The notes beneath the pieces are model-generated. The model searched no databases and was not told the origin of the DNA. It saw only the letters and a list, made by a program, of their open reading frames with translations. Positions 1-8,582 of a DNA stretch of 61,368 bases are shown in pieces. This stretch comes from Planctomycetota bacterium (GTDB lineage Bacteria > Planctomycetota > Phycisphaerae > UBA1845 > UTPLA1), in NCBI GenBank assembly GCA_003576905.1, contig QEVG01000032.1, positions 1 to 61,368 on the forward strand, written 5' to 3'. A program made the translations under genes and the position numbers. Within the stretch, counting starts at the first letter, position 1. Every line of letters begins with the position of its first letter.

Positions 1-137
1 AGCCGCGGATTCCCGGCGCGACCGGCGTTGATGTAATCGCCCCCGGCCTGCGAGCAATCCGCAACAACTAGGATGCGGTTCTAAACACTCGCGCCAGAAC
101 GGATAACGCGGACCGGGAATGCCGCATTCCGCCGAGC

Positions 138-955
138 ATGGGCGCGGAGTCGGCCGCGCGAGCCAAGGCTGACGCACAACTTGATATCGAAGGCTTTCAG
201 CACGTGCTGGACAATTCCGCGATCGGGCACGTCCACAAGCGTCATGGTCCCGGCATGGAGCGGCGGGCGGGCCAAGTGCCCGTTGAGAGAAGCGACTTTG
301 AGCGACTTCCCGCCATTGTGCAGAGCCCGGACAAAATCACCGTCGAGCGAAGACCGGACAATCTGGACACGATTGTCATCGAGAAGCGAATCAACGGAGT
401 CGTTTACGTCGTCGAGGAGGTGCGGACCGGCCGCCGGAAACTGGCTCTCAAGACCATGTACAAAAAGCTGGCGGACACCGGGGCGGTGCCTGGATCCGCA
501 GATGCGGCCGTGGACCTTTACGTCCGAAACGACCCCGGTCGTCCGCCGGATGATATTATAGCGCGGCCGCAAATCATCGACCTGAACCTGCCGGGCACGA
601 CCTACGGCAGATACTCCCTCGCTTACAAGCATGGAATCAGCGGCAGCGACGCCGAGGCGGCGAAGTACGTCTCGGAGGCGCTGACCGGCGACGCCACGCG
701 CCAGGTCAGGGACCGGCTCGGCGCCGCCGGCGGGCCGGCAACCGCGTGCCGGCCAAACTGGCCGCGAAGCTGGCCGCGGAAACCGGGGGCCAGGTCGCCG
801 AGCTTCTCTCGACCGGGACCTATCGATCGCGCCGGGCCAAGGGGGCCGTGGCCGCCCTGGCCAACCCGCGGGACTTTGTTGCCGCCGCGGCGGCCGACAT
901 CCCCGCGGACGCCAAGTGCAATCGACCCCGGCCCGCCACTAATCCGCAGCGATGC
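138..955 (+). pseudogene. Phage-like gene remnant with PBECR-type nuclease domain, frameshifted
   Basis: Residues 16-110 of the frame opening at ATG 138 look like a phage Barnase/EndoU/ColicinE5-D/RelE-like (PBECR) nuclease domain. There is a HKRHG motif near residues 33-37, a segment on inter-strand spacing typical of the family (DFERLPAIVQSPDKI, 53-67), then VVEEVR (91-96) and KTMYKK (105-110). Such domains usually end large phage (often MuF-type) structural proteins; here an in-frame stop at 69-71 leaves no long upstream region. After about 735 the reading frame becomes proline/arginine-rich noise. The +2 frame from about 725 instead reads a plausible alanine-rich helical tail (starting near GTG 746) to about 945, which suggests a frameshift in a decaying gene. 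Family assignment is by eye. An intact shorter gene ending at 1010 is the alternative. Confidence 0.5.
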
Positions 956-960
956 CATCC

Positions 961-1473
961 GTGCAAAACCGCGGAGCCGCGCGCACGGCGAGCAAGGAGG
1001 AAGGTCATAACCCGCGAGAACGAGCCTGCGATCGCACGGATTCCCCCGCGGCGCTCGCCCCGTCCGCTCCGCGCGCCGAGGACGCCCCTATGTCTTTCTC
1101 ACGAAATCCGCGAATCACCGTTCGCGCCCCGCCCCGCCCCAGTCCTGAATGCATTCAAGTTGTTCAGGTTCCATTCAGCCTTCCTGCGCAAGAAACGCGG
1201 TTTTTCAGGATAAAAATAATCTGTGCATGCCCCCATTCAGGTTTGCTTATCCGGACGTGGCATCCGTCGGGTGAACATGCCCCCACAGGCGGCGCGGTAG
1301 GCGACGCCTCGCGCCGGGAGTTTCTCACTCCGACTCCTTCGTGCTTCTTCCGTCTCCATTTCACTCGCCCCGTCCCGCGCCCTCCCTCGCCCCCCGCGCG
1401 CACCTCGTCGCCTTCAGAGGGACAGGACACGATTCCCCCGCACCCGCCTTTTCTGCTCCCTGTTCCCCGTTCC
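961..1473. other. Intergenic stretch without a supported gene
   Basis: No reading frame here has gene-like composition; the long frames are low-complexity proline/arginine translations of GC-rich DNA. A 10-bp direct repeat CATGCCCCCA occurs at 1226-1235 and 1276-1285, and several ATTCAG/TTCAGG motifs lie between 1145 and 1245 around an AT-rich patch (1200-1225). The right end runs into pyrimidine-rich simple repeats. No terminator or promoter was convincing. Confidence 0.5.
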
Positions 1474-1525
1474 CTATTCGCTGTTCCCTTTTTCCCTTTC
1501 CGCCGTCCCCTGTTCGCCCCCCTGC
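1453..1525. repeat. Degenerate GGGAACAG-type simple repeat overlapping a gene end
   Basis: On the minus strand this reads as several degenerate copies of an 8-10 bp unit around GGGAACAG (on the plus strand CTGTTCCC, GTTCCC, GTTCGCC). The last 15-18 codons and the stop codon of the M14 peptidase gene (stop at 1474-1476) lie inside it. Confidence 0.6.
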
Positions 1526-3318
1526 CACCCCACCCGCCCCACCGGGTACACGTCCTTCCGACTGTCCCAGTATGCCGAACGCAGATAGAAAAACTCAAGG
1601 CGCTCCCGCGCCCCGGCCTCCGCGTGGGCCTGCTGCCACTCGGCGAACTCCGCCGCCAGCGCCGGGCTCTCCCGCAGCATCCGGTCCGCGATCGGCGCCA
1701 TCGCGTAGTCCTCGAAATACTCCTTCTGCTCGAAGATCGCGTCGAAAAACCCCCACCACAGCAGGCTGTCCGGCGCCTCCGGCTCCAGCAGATGCACCGC
1801 CACGCGCGACATCGGCTGATTCAGCCGCACCACGACCGACCCCGCCGGGTAGGTCCGCGTCTCGCGGATCGGCACGGCCCGCGCCGTCAACCCGTGCCGC
1901 CCCTCGAACGGGCGCGCCGCCCAGACGACGTCCTCAAATCGGTAGCTTTCGACTTCCAGCGTCCGCGGCGCGTCCAGCCGCGTCAGTTCCAGTCCGTGAA
2001 GCGCGAGTCGCTCGATCACCTCCGTCCACTGCGGTGGGACGATGTACGCCCGCGGCGCTTCCACCGTCGCCGCCGGCGCTGCCCGCGTGTACGTCCGCGT
2101 CGGCGTATCGACCGTGCGGTCGTGATGCCACACGGGGTACACTCCCCCCGCCGCCGGGCTGTGCTCCATCGTCACGGCGTAGCCCTTGAACGTGATCGGC
2201 TCGCCGGGGTCCGCCTTGTCCGGCGCGGTGGACAGGACGATCCGCCCCGAAGGGCCGGCCGAGGCGACTCCGGAGGCCTCGCGGTCGGCCGCGGCCACCG
2301 CGTCGATGAGTGCCTTTGTGTCGGCATTCACCAGCTCGAGTGACCGCACCAGGAGCCGGTGCGTCGCCCGCACCCGCGTCTCGTAGGGCTTGAGCATGTG
2401 GGTCTCGACGAGGAGCGACGGCCGGTTGGTGATCGCCCCGTAGCTCGTGGAGAACCGCGGCGCAAAACCGCCGTTTCCCGCGTCGATTCCCTTCGCCGGG
2501 TCGAGCCGGTCCCGCATGTCGAAGAAGATCTGCGGGCAGTGCCCGTCCTCGGCGAGCGTCCGGAGCAGGTGCGGGTGCAGCCTCTGCGACACCCAGCCCG
2601 CGAGCGGCGCGGGGACCTCGGGCCCGAACGCCGCGAGGAAGGTGATGTCGTACTGCCAGTCGGCCCCGTCGGTCGTGTGGGTGTCGAACCACAGGTGCGG
2701 CCGCCACGCGTGGTACATCCGCAGCCACGCGCGCATCTCCGGCGCGTCGGCCTTCATGAAGTCCCGGTTGAGGTTCAGCGCCTGCGCGTTGCACCGCCAG
2801 CCCATCTCCTTCGGCCCGTTCTGGTTGATGCGGTTGTAGGCGCTGACCCGCTCGTGCCCGTCGATGTTGAAGATCGGCAGGATAAGCAGCACGACGTGAT
2901 CAAGCAGCGCGGCGCGCTCCCGGCTCACCGCGACCTCGCGCAGCAGGGCCAGGCTGGCGTCCTTGCCCTCGATCTCGCCGGAGTGAATCCCGTTGCTGAT
3001 CAGGACGATCGCCTTGCCGGTCGCCGCCGCCGCGCGCGGCGTGAAGGCCCGCTCCCTCGACACGATCACCATCGGCATGTCGCGGCCTTCCCCGGTTGTG
3101 CCGATCGAGACCACCCGCACCCAGGGCGAACCCTTCTCCACCGCGCGGCAGAACGCCACCGCCTCGTCATACCGCCCCGTCTCAACGTACTGCGTCCGTT
3201 CCGCCGTCGTCACGAGGTCCGCCGTGTGCGCCGGCCCCGCGCATCCGCCGCCCGCGGCCATCCACACCAGGCAGGCCAACCCTGAACCGATGCCGCGCAC
3301 TCTCTTGCGCCATGCCAT
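1474..3318 (-). CDS. M14 family zinc carboxypeptidase, predicted lipoprotein
   Basis: Predicted exported metallocarboxypeptidase (614 aa). The first zinc ligands are H112 and E115 in IHSGEIEG; the third is H214 in FDTHTTDG. LNLNRDF (181-187) fits the substrate-binding Asn/Arg motif, and E305 in LLVETHML is the likely catalytic glutamate. The start at 3318 is chosen because ACAGGAGAG lies 10 bases upstream and it begins a signal peptide ending in a lipobox-like AAGGGC (Cys26); an ATG 60 bases upstream is less good. The C-terminal half (350-600) is a beta-rich region I do not recognise, and the last ~18 residues are encoded by a simple repeat. It lies 97 bases downstream of the transaldolase gene on the same strand and may be co-transcribed. 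The family is clear; the substrate (peptide or cell-wall material) is not known. Confidence 0.88.
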   Translation of the reverse strand: MAWRKRVRGIGSGLACLVWMAAGGGCAGPAHTADLVTTAERTQYVETGRYDEAVAFCRAVEKGSPWVRVVSIGTTGEGRDMPMVIVSRERAFTPRAAAATGKAIVLISNGIHSGEIEGKDASLALLREVAVSRERAALLDHVVLLILPIFNIDGHERVSAYNRINQNGPKEMGWRCNAQALNLNRDFMKADAPEMRAWLRMYHAWRPHLWFDTHTTDGADWQYDITFLAAFGPEVPAPLAGWVSQRLHPHLLRTLAEDGHCPQIFFDMRDRLDPAKGIDAGNGGFAPRFSTSYGAITNRPSLLVETHMLKPYETRVRATHRLLVRSLELVNADTKALIDAVAAADREASGVASAGPSGRIVLSTAPDKADPGEPITFKGYAVTMEHSPAAGGVYPVWHHDRTVDTPTRTYTRAAPAATVEAPRAYIVPPQWTEVIERLALHGLELTRLDAPRTLEVESYRFEDVVWAARPFEGRHGLTARAVPIRETRTYPAGSVVVRLNQPMSRVAVHLLEPEAPDSLLWWGFFDAIFEQKEYFEDYAMAPIADRMLRESPALAAEFAEWQQAHAEAGARERLEFFYLRSAYWDSRKDVYPVGRVGWQGGEQGTAEREKGNSE

Positions 3319-3415
3319 GGACTTGCTCTCTCCTGTGGGAGTGGAATCGAAGCGATTCGGGATGCGATGAACCGACACAATGATCGCGCGGCGACGCCGA
3401 CAAGCCGACCGGCCG

Positions 3416-4060
3416 CTACTGCTTGAGCTTCTTCCAGTCCGAAAGGAACCGTTCCAGGCCGATCGTCGTGAGCGGATGATCCAGCAGCTTCGAGAATACG
3501 CCGTACGGCATCGTACCGATGTCGGCGCCGGCCTTCGCGGCCTGCACGACGTGGAGCGGATGGCGAAGGCTCGCCGCGAGGACTTCAGTGGCGAAGCCGT
3601 AGTTGTCGTAGATCGTGCGGATCTCGTCGATCAGGCCCATGCCGTCGTGGCCGATGTCATCGAGGCGGCCCAGAAACGGCGAGCACATCGTCGCACCCGC
3701 CTTGGCGACGATCAGCGCTTGCAGAGGCTGGAAGATCAGAGTCAGGTTCGTCCTGATTCCCTCGCCGGCGAGGATCTTCAGCGCCTTGACGCCTTCGGGA
3801 ATCGTCGGCAGCTTCACCACGATGTTCGGCGCGATCTTCGCAAGCTCCCGCGCTTCCTTGAGCATCCCTTCGCAATCGGTCGAGACCACCTCCGCGGAGA
3901 CTGGTCCGGAGATGACTTCGCATATCTGCCCGACAAGGGTGCGAAAGTCCTTGCCCTCCTTGGCCACAAGGCTGGGATTGGTAGTAACGCCGTCGACCAT
4001 GCCGAGGGCCGCGCCGGCCTTGATTTCATCCAGATTCGCCGTATCGAGGAAGAACTTCAT
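3416..4060 (-). CDS. tal: Transaldolase / fructose-6-phosphate aldolase family protein
   Basis: Short (214 aa) class I aldolase of the MipB/TalC transaldolase subfamily, a cytoplasmic TIM barrel. The N-terminus [13 protein letters not shown] and the [12 protein letters not shown] motif (25-36) are diagnostic. The Schiff-base lysine is K83 in [10 protein letters not shown], and [11 protein letters not shown] and the [11 protein letters not shown] segments follow in the usual order. The enzyme transfers dihydroxyacetone units between sugar phosphates (sedoheptulose-7-P/erythrose-4-P) or cleaves fructose-6-P; sequence alone does not separate these. [12 protein letters not shown] replaces the usual NVTLIFSxxQAL. 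GGAG lies about 10 bases before the ATG. Confidence 0.93.
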   Translation of the reverse strand: MKFFLDTANLDEIKAGAALGMVDGVTTNPSLVAKEGKDFRTLVGQICEVISGPVSAEVVSTDCEGMLKEARELAKIAPNIVVKLPTIPEGVKALKILAGEGIRTNLTLIFQPLQALIVAKAGATMCSPFLGRLDDIGHDGMGLIDEIRTIYDNYGFATEVLAASLRHPLHVVQAAKAGADIGTMPYGVFSKLLDHPLTTIGLERFLSDWKKLKQ

Positions 4061-4208
4061 GTCAGGCTTGCTCCGTCCACATGCGCCCGGTACTCATACT
4101 CGAGCCGACAGTGTAACCGGGCAGGCCCCGCGCGCCATCCCCCGTGTCGGACCACCGCGTTCGCGTCCGTCGCTTTGCAGAAGCCAGGGGACGGGCGTAC
4201 TCGATCGG

Positions 4209-7013
4209 CTAGGGTGCGAGGAGGTCGGCGACAAAGGCGTCGACATCCTCCTCGATGGTGGGGTTCCCGTAGAATGAACAGTAGACGTTGTCCTCGCCCT
4301 CCGGAAAACCAAGAATGCAGCGGGTAAAACCGCCGATATCCAGGGCGTCGACCACCGTATCACTGTTGATATCGCCAAGCAGGGCGCAGCCGAGGGTGGT
4401 GACCGTCTCGGGTCCGACAAACGGCGTTTCAACGCCGAGCCGGTTTCGCGCCTTGACGCGGAAGGCGTACTGCGTCCCCGGCGTTAGGCCGGTGATCGGG
4501 ATGCTCGTGGTCTGCACCCACTGGTTGGCGCCGGTCCCGTGCGCCGGCGTCATTTCCAAGAAGATTCCCGACATGCCAACGTTCAGCAGCGAGAAGGAGC
4601 CCGTCGCCTGCACGGTGATGAACGTCTCATCAATGACGCTGAAGGCGATGCCGGTCGGCGTCTGGATCATGGTTGCAGTGCCCACAATTTCCGAGGCTGC
4701 GGTTTCGTTCTGCGCCGGGGTCGCGCTGTCGCGCGCGCGAACGCTGTAGTTGTACAGGGCATTGGGCGACAGGCCTGTATCGGTATAGTCGCGGACATTG
4801 ATCCACCCGCTGGAGCTGCCGCCGGACCCGCCGGTGGTGAAAGTGAAGAAGTACTGCGTCGGCGGAGAGTTCGCATCGATCACCTCGACACAGCGCATGG
4901 TCACTTCGCTGGTGCTCAGCGGCGTCGGCACGATTTCGAAGGTCGGCGGGCTCGGCGACGGCGGAATCGTGTCGATCTCGCCGAAGATGAGCTTTCCTAC
5001 CCATGTGCCCCACGTATTGTTCGCGTGAACGTATTCCTGAATTGTCCACAGGGTGGACTCGTCCGCCGGGTCGAGCGAGCAGAGGCTGTAATCGCCCCAG
5101 CGATTTCGACCGAGGCCGTCAAGCAGGGTGTGCGCGGCGCTTCCCGCCCGCAGGAGCTGCACCGGGCTCATCTGGCCGGGCGCATCGACCGAAAGCCTGC
5201 CACAATAGTACGCAGCGGCGAACTGCGAAGCGCTCGAGCCGGAGAAGCCCAAGATCGCGTCTCCGGCGGCGTTGACCATGATCGAGGGCATCCAGTAGCT
5301 CAGCGAGCCGCTGTCGACGGTGCCGCTCTGGGTCAGGCCCAGCGGTGACTCGTTGATCTGGTACCAGCGCACGGCGTTTCGCCCGCTGATGCCGACATGA
5401 TGACACGTCCAGATGGAACCGCTCCGATACACGGCGTTCATGAGGCGGTTGTCGATGCTGTCCAGCGGCGTGGCGCTGCCCATCGACGGCACGTCCACGG
5501 GCGAGGAATGACTCGGAATAGAAACGGACCCCACGGTCGTCAGCGTCGGCCCGGTCAGCAGGTTCGTCAGGCGCCGGACGCGCAGCTGGGTCGAACTCTG
5601 GCGTGACACGAAATACTGCCCGGCCACGGCGGGCGTACCGTAGGTATGCACCGGCTGAATGGCCTGCTCGTAGGGCAGCGCGCGAAACGCGGTGATATTG
5701 CCGAGGCTCGGGGAGCCGGATATCAGCGGGGCCTTCTCGATTGCGAAGATCGTCATGTTGTTTCCGCAGGTGCCGCTTCCGGCCATGAACGAGGCGATAT
5801 AGATGCCATCCGGGTCGACGCCCAGCGTTGGATAGTCGGGAAAGCAATCGACGTCCACGTCGGTCGAAGCGACGAAGTTCGTCTTGAAAAACGTGCCGGT
5901 CGGGTTGTCAGTGGTCGATACCGCGAGATAGATGCGCGTGTTGAAGTCCGAGACAATCACGATCCAGCGGCCGCTGTACTGATCAAACAGGACGCGCGGA
6001 TCGCCGCTCGAGCCGGGAAGGAAGGTATCGAGGGATACGTTGGAAATCTGCGCGCCGGTCAGCTTGTTGAAGACCGCGAAGTTGCGATTCACGACCGTAA
6101 CAAAGTGATTTGGGCCCACGGCTCCGCAGGTGTCGGGCGGATAGGAGAACTGCCCGGCCTCGCCGCGCGTAACGGCTTCAAAATCCAGCGTCAAAACGGG
6201 CGTCGTTGCGCCGCCGCCGCGCGGCTCCGCGTCGAGATTCGACGGCGAATTCCCGGTGGCCTGGCCGGCCGCAGGCAGGCCGAGACGCGGCGGATTGTTT
6301 GCGTCGAATACGCCCAGACCCTCCTCCCAAGTCAGCCCGGCGTAGGCAGTGCCCGTGAGAGTCTGCGTGTAATTGCAGTCCTCGAAATCGAGTACGACGC
6401 GGCGCGGGGCGTCGCCTGGTCGTGCGGAAGAAAGGGTATAGGTAAAGTCATCGATGGAATACCACGCCGCGCCCTCAAAGGCAGCATCGGCCTCGAAGAC
6501 GATGCGGTCCACGCCGCGCAGGTTCATCTCGAACCACTCCGGCGTACGGCCAATTCGAGTGAACCAATCCGACGCTGCAACCTCCCGGCCCTGGAGATAT
6601 CCCACGACTCGAACGCGTTTCGCCCACACGCCCTCGCCGGCCTGCCCTGCGATATACGCGCCGATGACATCCGTCGGCTCGGGAAAGCGGATTCCCATGC
6701 GCGTGTCGCCCCACTTGTTCACCACATTGTGCTTGCCGGACTTGGGAAAGTAGGTCCCCCGGAGGCTGGGAATCTGCCATGCCCCTTTTGCACTTCCGCG
6801 CATATTGTGGTGTTTCATCTCGGCTCGGGGCCGATTCGCCTCGCGGGCCTGTACATCCTCCAGAGATTCAATGATGCCCGGCCCGTAGAGGGCGGGGTTC
6901 AGGCGTTCGCCTGTCCGCACCGTTCCGACCGGCTCAATGTCCGATCCCAGGGCAAGGAGGGAGTGCGACAGGAACAGGAATGCGGGAAACAGCCAGCGAA
7001 GTTTACGAAACAT
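4209..7013 (-). CDS. Large secreted protein with propeller-like, fibronectin III-like and dockerin-like regions
   Basis: A 934-aa exported protein of unknown function. The start at 7013 gives a clear signal peptide (MFRKLRWLFPAFLFLSHSLLALG); an upstream ATG at 7061 adds 16 residues without such an N-terminus. Residues 90-210 resemble a choice-of-anchor/lectin-like fold. The central part begins with PPDTCGAVGPNHF, a motif I know from large secreted bacterial proteins with repeated beta-sheet blades. About residues 690-870 hold two fibronectin type III-like modules (GLSPNALYNYSVRARD; GLTPGTQYAFRVKARN). The C-terminal 60 residues carry a single dockerin-type calcium loop (GDINSDTVVDALDIGGF), usual at the end of planctomycete secreted proteins. 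Attachment to a surface partner is inferred. It is first of three minus-strand genes but 148 bases separate it from the transaldolase gene. Confidence 0.8.
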   Translation of the reverse strand: MFRKLRWLFPAFLFLSHSLLALGSDIEPVGTVRTGERLNPALYGPGIIESLEDVQAREANRPRAEMKHHNMRGSAKGAWQIPSLRGTYFPKSGKHNVVNKWGDTRMGIRFPEPTDVIGAYIAGQAGEGVWAKRVRVVGYLQGREVAASDWFTRIGRTPEWFEMNLRGVDRIVFEADAAFEGAAWYSIDDFTYTLSSARPGDAPRRVVLDFEDCNYTQTLTGTAYAGLTWEEGLGVFDANNPPRLGLPAAGQATGNSPSNLDAEPRGGGATTPVLTLDFEAVTRGEAGQFSYPPDTCGAVGPNHFVTVVNRNFAVFNKLTGAQISNVSLDTFLPGSSGDPRVLFDQYSGRWIVIVSDFNTRIYLAVSTTDNPTGTFFKTNFVASTDVDVDCFPDYPTLGVDPDGIYIASFMAGSGTCGNNMTIFAIEKAPLISGSPSLGNITAFRALPYEQAIQPVHTYGTPAVAGQYFVSRQSSTQLRVRRLTNLLTGPTLTTVGSVSIPSHSSPVDVPSMGSATPLDSIDNRLMNAVYRSGSIWTCHHVGISGRNAVRWYQINESPLGLTQSGTVDSGSLSYWMPSIMVNAAGDAILGFSGSSASQFAAAYYCGRLSVDAPGQMSPVQLLRAGSAAHTLLDGLGRNRWGDYSLCSLDPADESTLWTIQEYVHANNTWGTWVGKLIFGEIDTIPPSPSPPTFEIVPTPLSTSEVTMRCVEVIDANSPPTQYFFTFTTGGSGGSSSGWINVRDYTDTGLSPNALYNYSVRARDSATPAQNETAASEIVGTATMIQTPTGIAFSVIDETFITVQATGSFSLLNVGMSGIFLEMTPAHGTGANQWVQTTSIPITGLTPGTQYAFRVKARNRLGVETPFVGPETVTTLGCALLGDINSDTVVDALDIGGFTRCILGFPEGEDNVYCSFYGNPTIEEDVDAFVADLLAP

Positions 7014-7301
7014 GGAAAGCACTCGATTCGAGAAACGTTGATGGCCGGTCGGATGGCCCAACGGGGCCCGGCCCGGATGGTCATTTTATCGCCCGCGACG
7101 GGGCCGACGCAAGAAACTCGGGCCAGCATCGACCCGGATTGGAGCTTTCGCGGACGCGTTTTGGTCGCCGGGGGGAGATTGTGTCCCGCACATGCGGAGC
7201 CGCACGCCCGAATTGAAATGAGCCGGTAAGGCGTCGCACGCTTGCGTAAACGCCGCGCCGCGAGATGATCTGGCGGGCGGACGGCGTCGGCGGAAAACCC
7301 C

Positions 7302-8573
7302 ATGCTTCATCAATACCTCGAACTGCCTCGCGCAGTGCACATCCTGTGCCTCGGCATGTTCATCAACCGGGCCGGGACGTTTCTTATTCCCTTTCTGGCG
7401 CTGTATCTGACCACGCGCCTGGGGTACAGCGAGTCGTTCGCTACCTGGACGATCGGCGTCTATGGACTGGGGTCGATCTGCGCCGCGCTCCTGGGCGGAC
7501 ACCTGGCCGATCACATTGGGCGGCGAACTGTAATGCTCGGCAGCCTGCTCGGGGCAACGGTCATATTGATGATCTTCAGCGCGCTCTCGACAAAGGCCGC
7601 CATCGTCGCGGCGGCCTTCTGCCTTTCGTTCGTGGCCGACACCTATCGCCCGGCGGCGGCGGCGATGATTGCTGACCTGGTCGAGCCGACGCGGCGCTCG
7701 CTGGCATACGGACTGATGTACGTCGCCATTAATCTCGGATTCTCGGTGGCACCGGTCATCGGCGGGTTTCTGGCGGAACGGTCGTTCACCCTTCTCTTCT
7801 GGGGCGACGCGCTAACCTGTGCGATTTACGCAGCCATCATCGTCCTGTTCATTTCGGAGACGCTTCCTGCGCGGTCCACCGCTTCCGCGGATGCGACGGA
7901 CAACGCGGCTCCGCAGGAGGCACAACCGTCGGACCGCGTTTCGGCGCTCGACGCGGCGCGCCACATCCTTCGCGACCGGCCCTTTCTCGTTTTTTGCGGA
8001 GCATCCCTGCTGCTCGCCGTCATCTTCATGCAGTCGGTGTCGACGCTGCCGCTCTACATGAAACAATTCGGCATCAGCGCGAGAAAGTACGGGCAGATCC
8101 TCGCCATAAACGGCATCCTGATCACCGTGTTTCAGCTCCCGATGGCTGCATGGCTCAATCGTTTCAACCGCGCCCACCTGATGCCGCTGGCGTCGCTGCT
8201 GACGGCCGCCGGCTTCGGACTGACGCTGTTTGCCGTCTCCCCCTGGCATTTTGCGGCGACGGTGGTTGTCTGGACGATCGGCGAGATGATGCAATCGCCG
8301 TTCCTTCAGGCTATCGTCTCCGACATGGCGCCGATGAATCTCCGGGCACGCTACATGGGCGTATTCACGCTGTCCTACGCCGCCGCCATGTCAACGGGCG
8401 TGCCGGCCGGAGGTCAGATTCTCGTTCATGCGGGCGGGCGGTATGTCTGGATTGCAACCTTCGTCGTCGGTCTCGTCAGCGCGCTGATGTACTGGATGGT
8501 ACGTGCTGCCGTCGCACCGCGACGTGCGGCGCAGCTCGTCGAGGTGCCTCCGGCGGATTCTCCTTCTGCATAG
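7302..8573 (+). CDS. Major facilitator superfamily transporter
   Basis: A 423-aa integral inner-membrane protein with about twelve hydrophobic segments in two halves separated by a charged loop (about 190-222). The MFS signature between helices 2 and 3 is GGHLADHIGRR (66-76), followed by a conserved arginine-containing segment DTYRPAAAAM. It resembles the multidrug-efflux type of MFS proteins (DHA1-like), but the substrate cannot be read from sequence. It stands alone on the plus strand and converges with murJ, with only nine bases between the stop codons. GGCGGAAAA upstream of the ATG is a fair ribosome-binding site. Confidence 0.9.
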   Translation: MLHQYLELPRAVHILCLGMFINRAGTFLIPFLALYLTTRLGYSESFATWTIGVYGLGSICAALLGGHLADHIGRRTVMLGSLLGATVILMIFSALSTKAAIVAAAFCLSFVADTYRPAAAAMIADLVEPTRRSLAYGLMYVAINLGFSVAPVIGGFLAERSFTLLFWGDALTCAIYAAIIVLFISETLPARSTASADATDNAAPQEAQPSDRVSALDAARHILRDRPFLVFCGASLLLAVIFMQSVSTLPLYMKQFGISARKYGQILAINGILITVFQLPMAAWLNRFNRAHLMPLASLLTAAGFGLTLFAVSPWHFAATVVVWTIGEMMQSPFLQAIVSDMAPMNLRARYMGVFTLSYAAAMSTGVPAGGQILVHAGGRYVWIATFVVGLVSALMYWMVRAAVAPRRAAQLVEVPPADSPSA

Positions 8574-8582
8574 AGCCGGGTT

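Noticed and set aside
1-71. Possible 3' end of an upstream gene (22 codons open from the window edge to TAG at 69-71)
   Set aside because: Too short to support, with no recognisable motif.
952-2343. Plus-strand frame of over 450 codons opposite the M14 peptidase
   Set aside because: Proline/arginine-rich translation with no motif; the minus strand has a complete M14 catalytic set.
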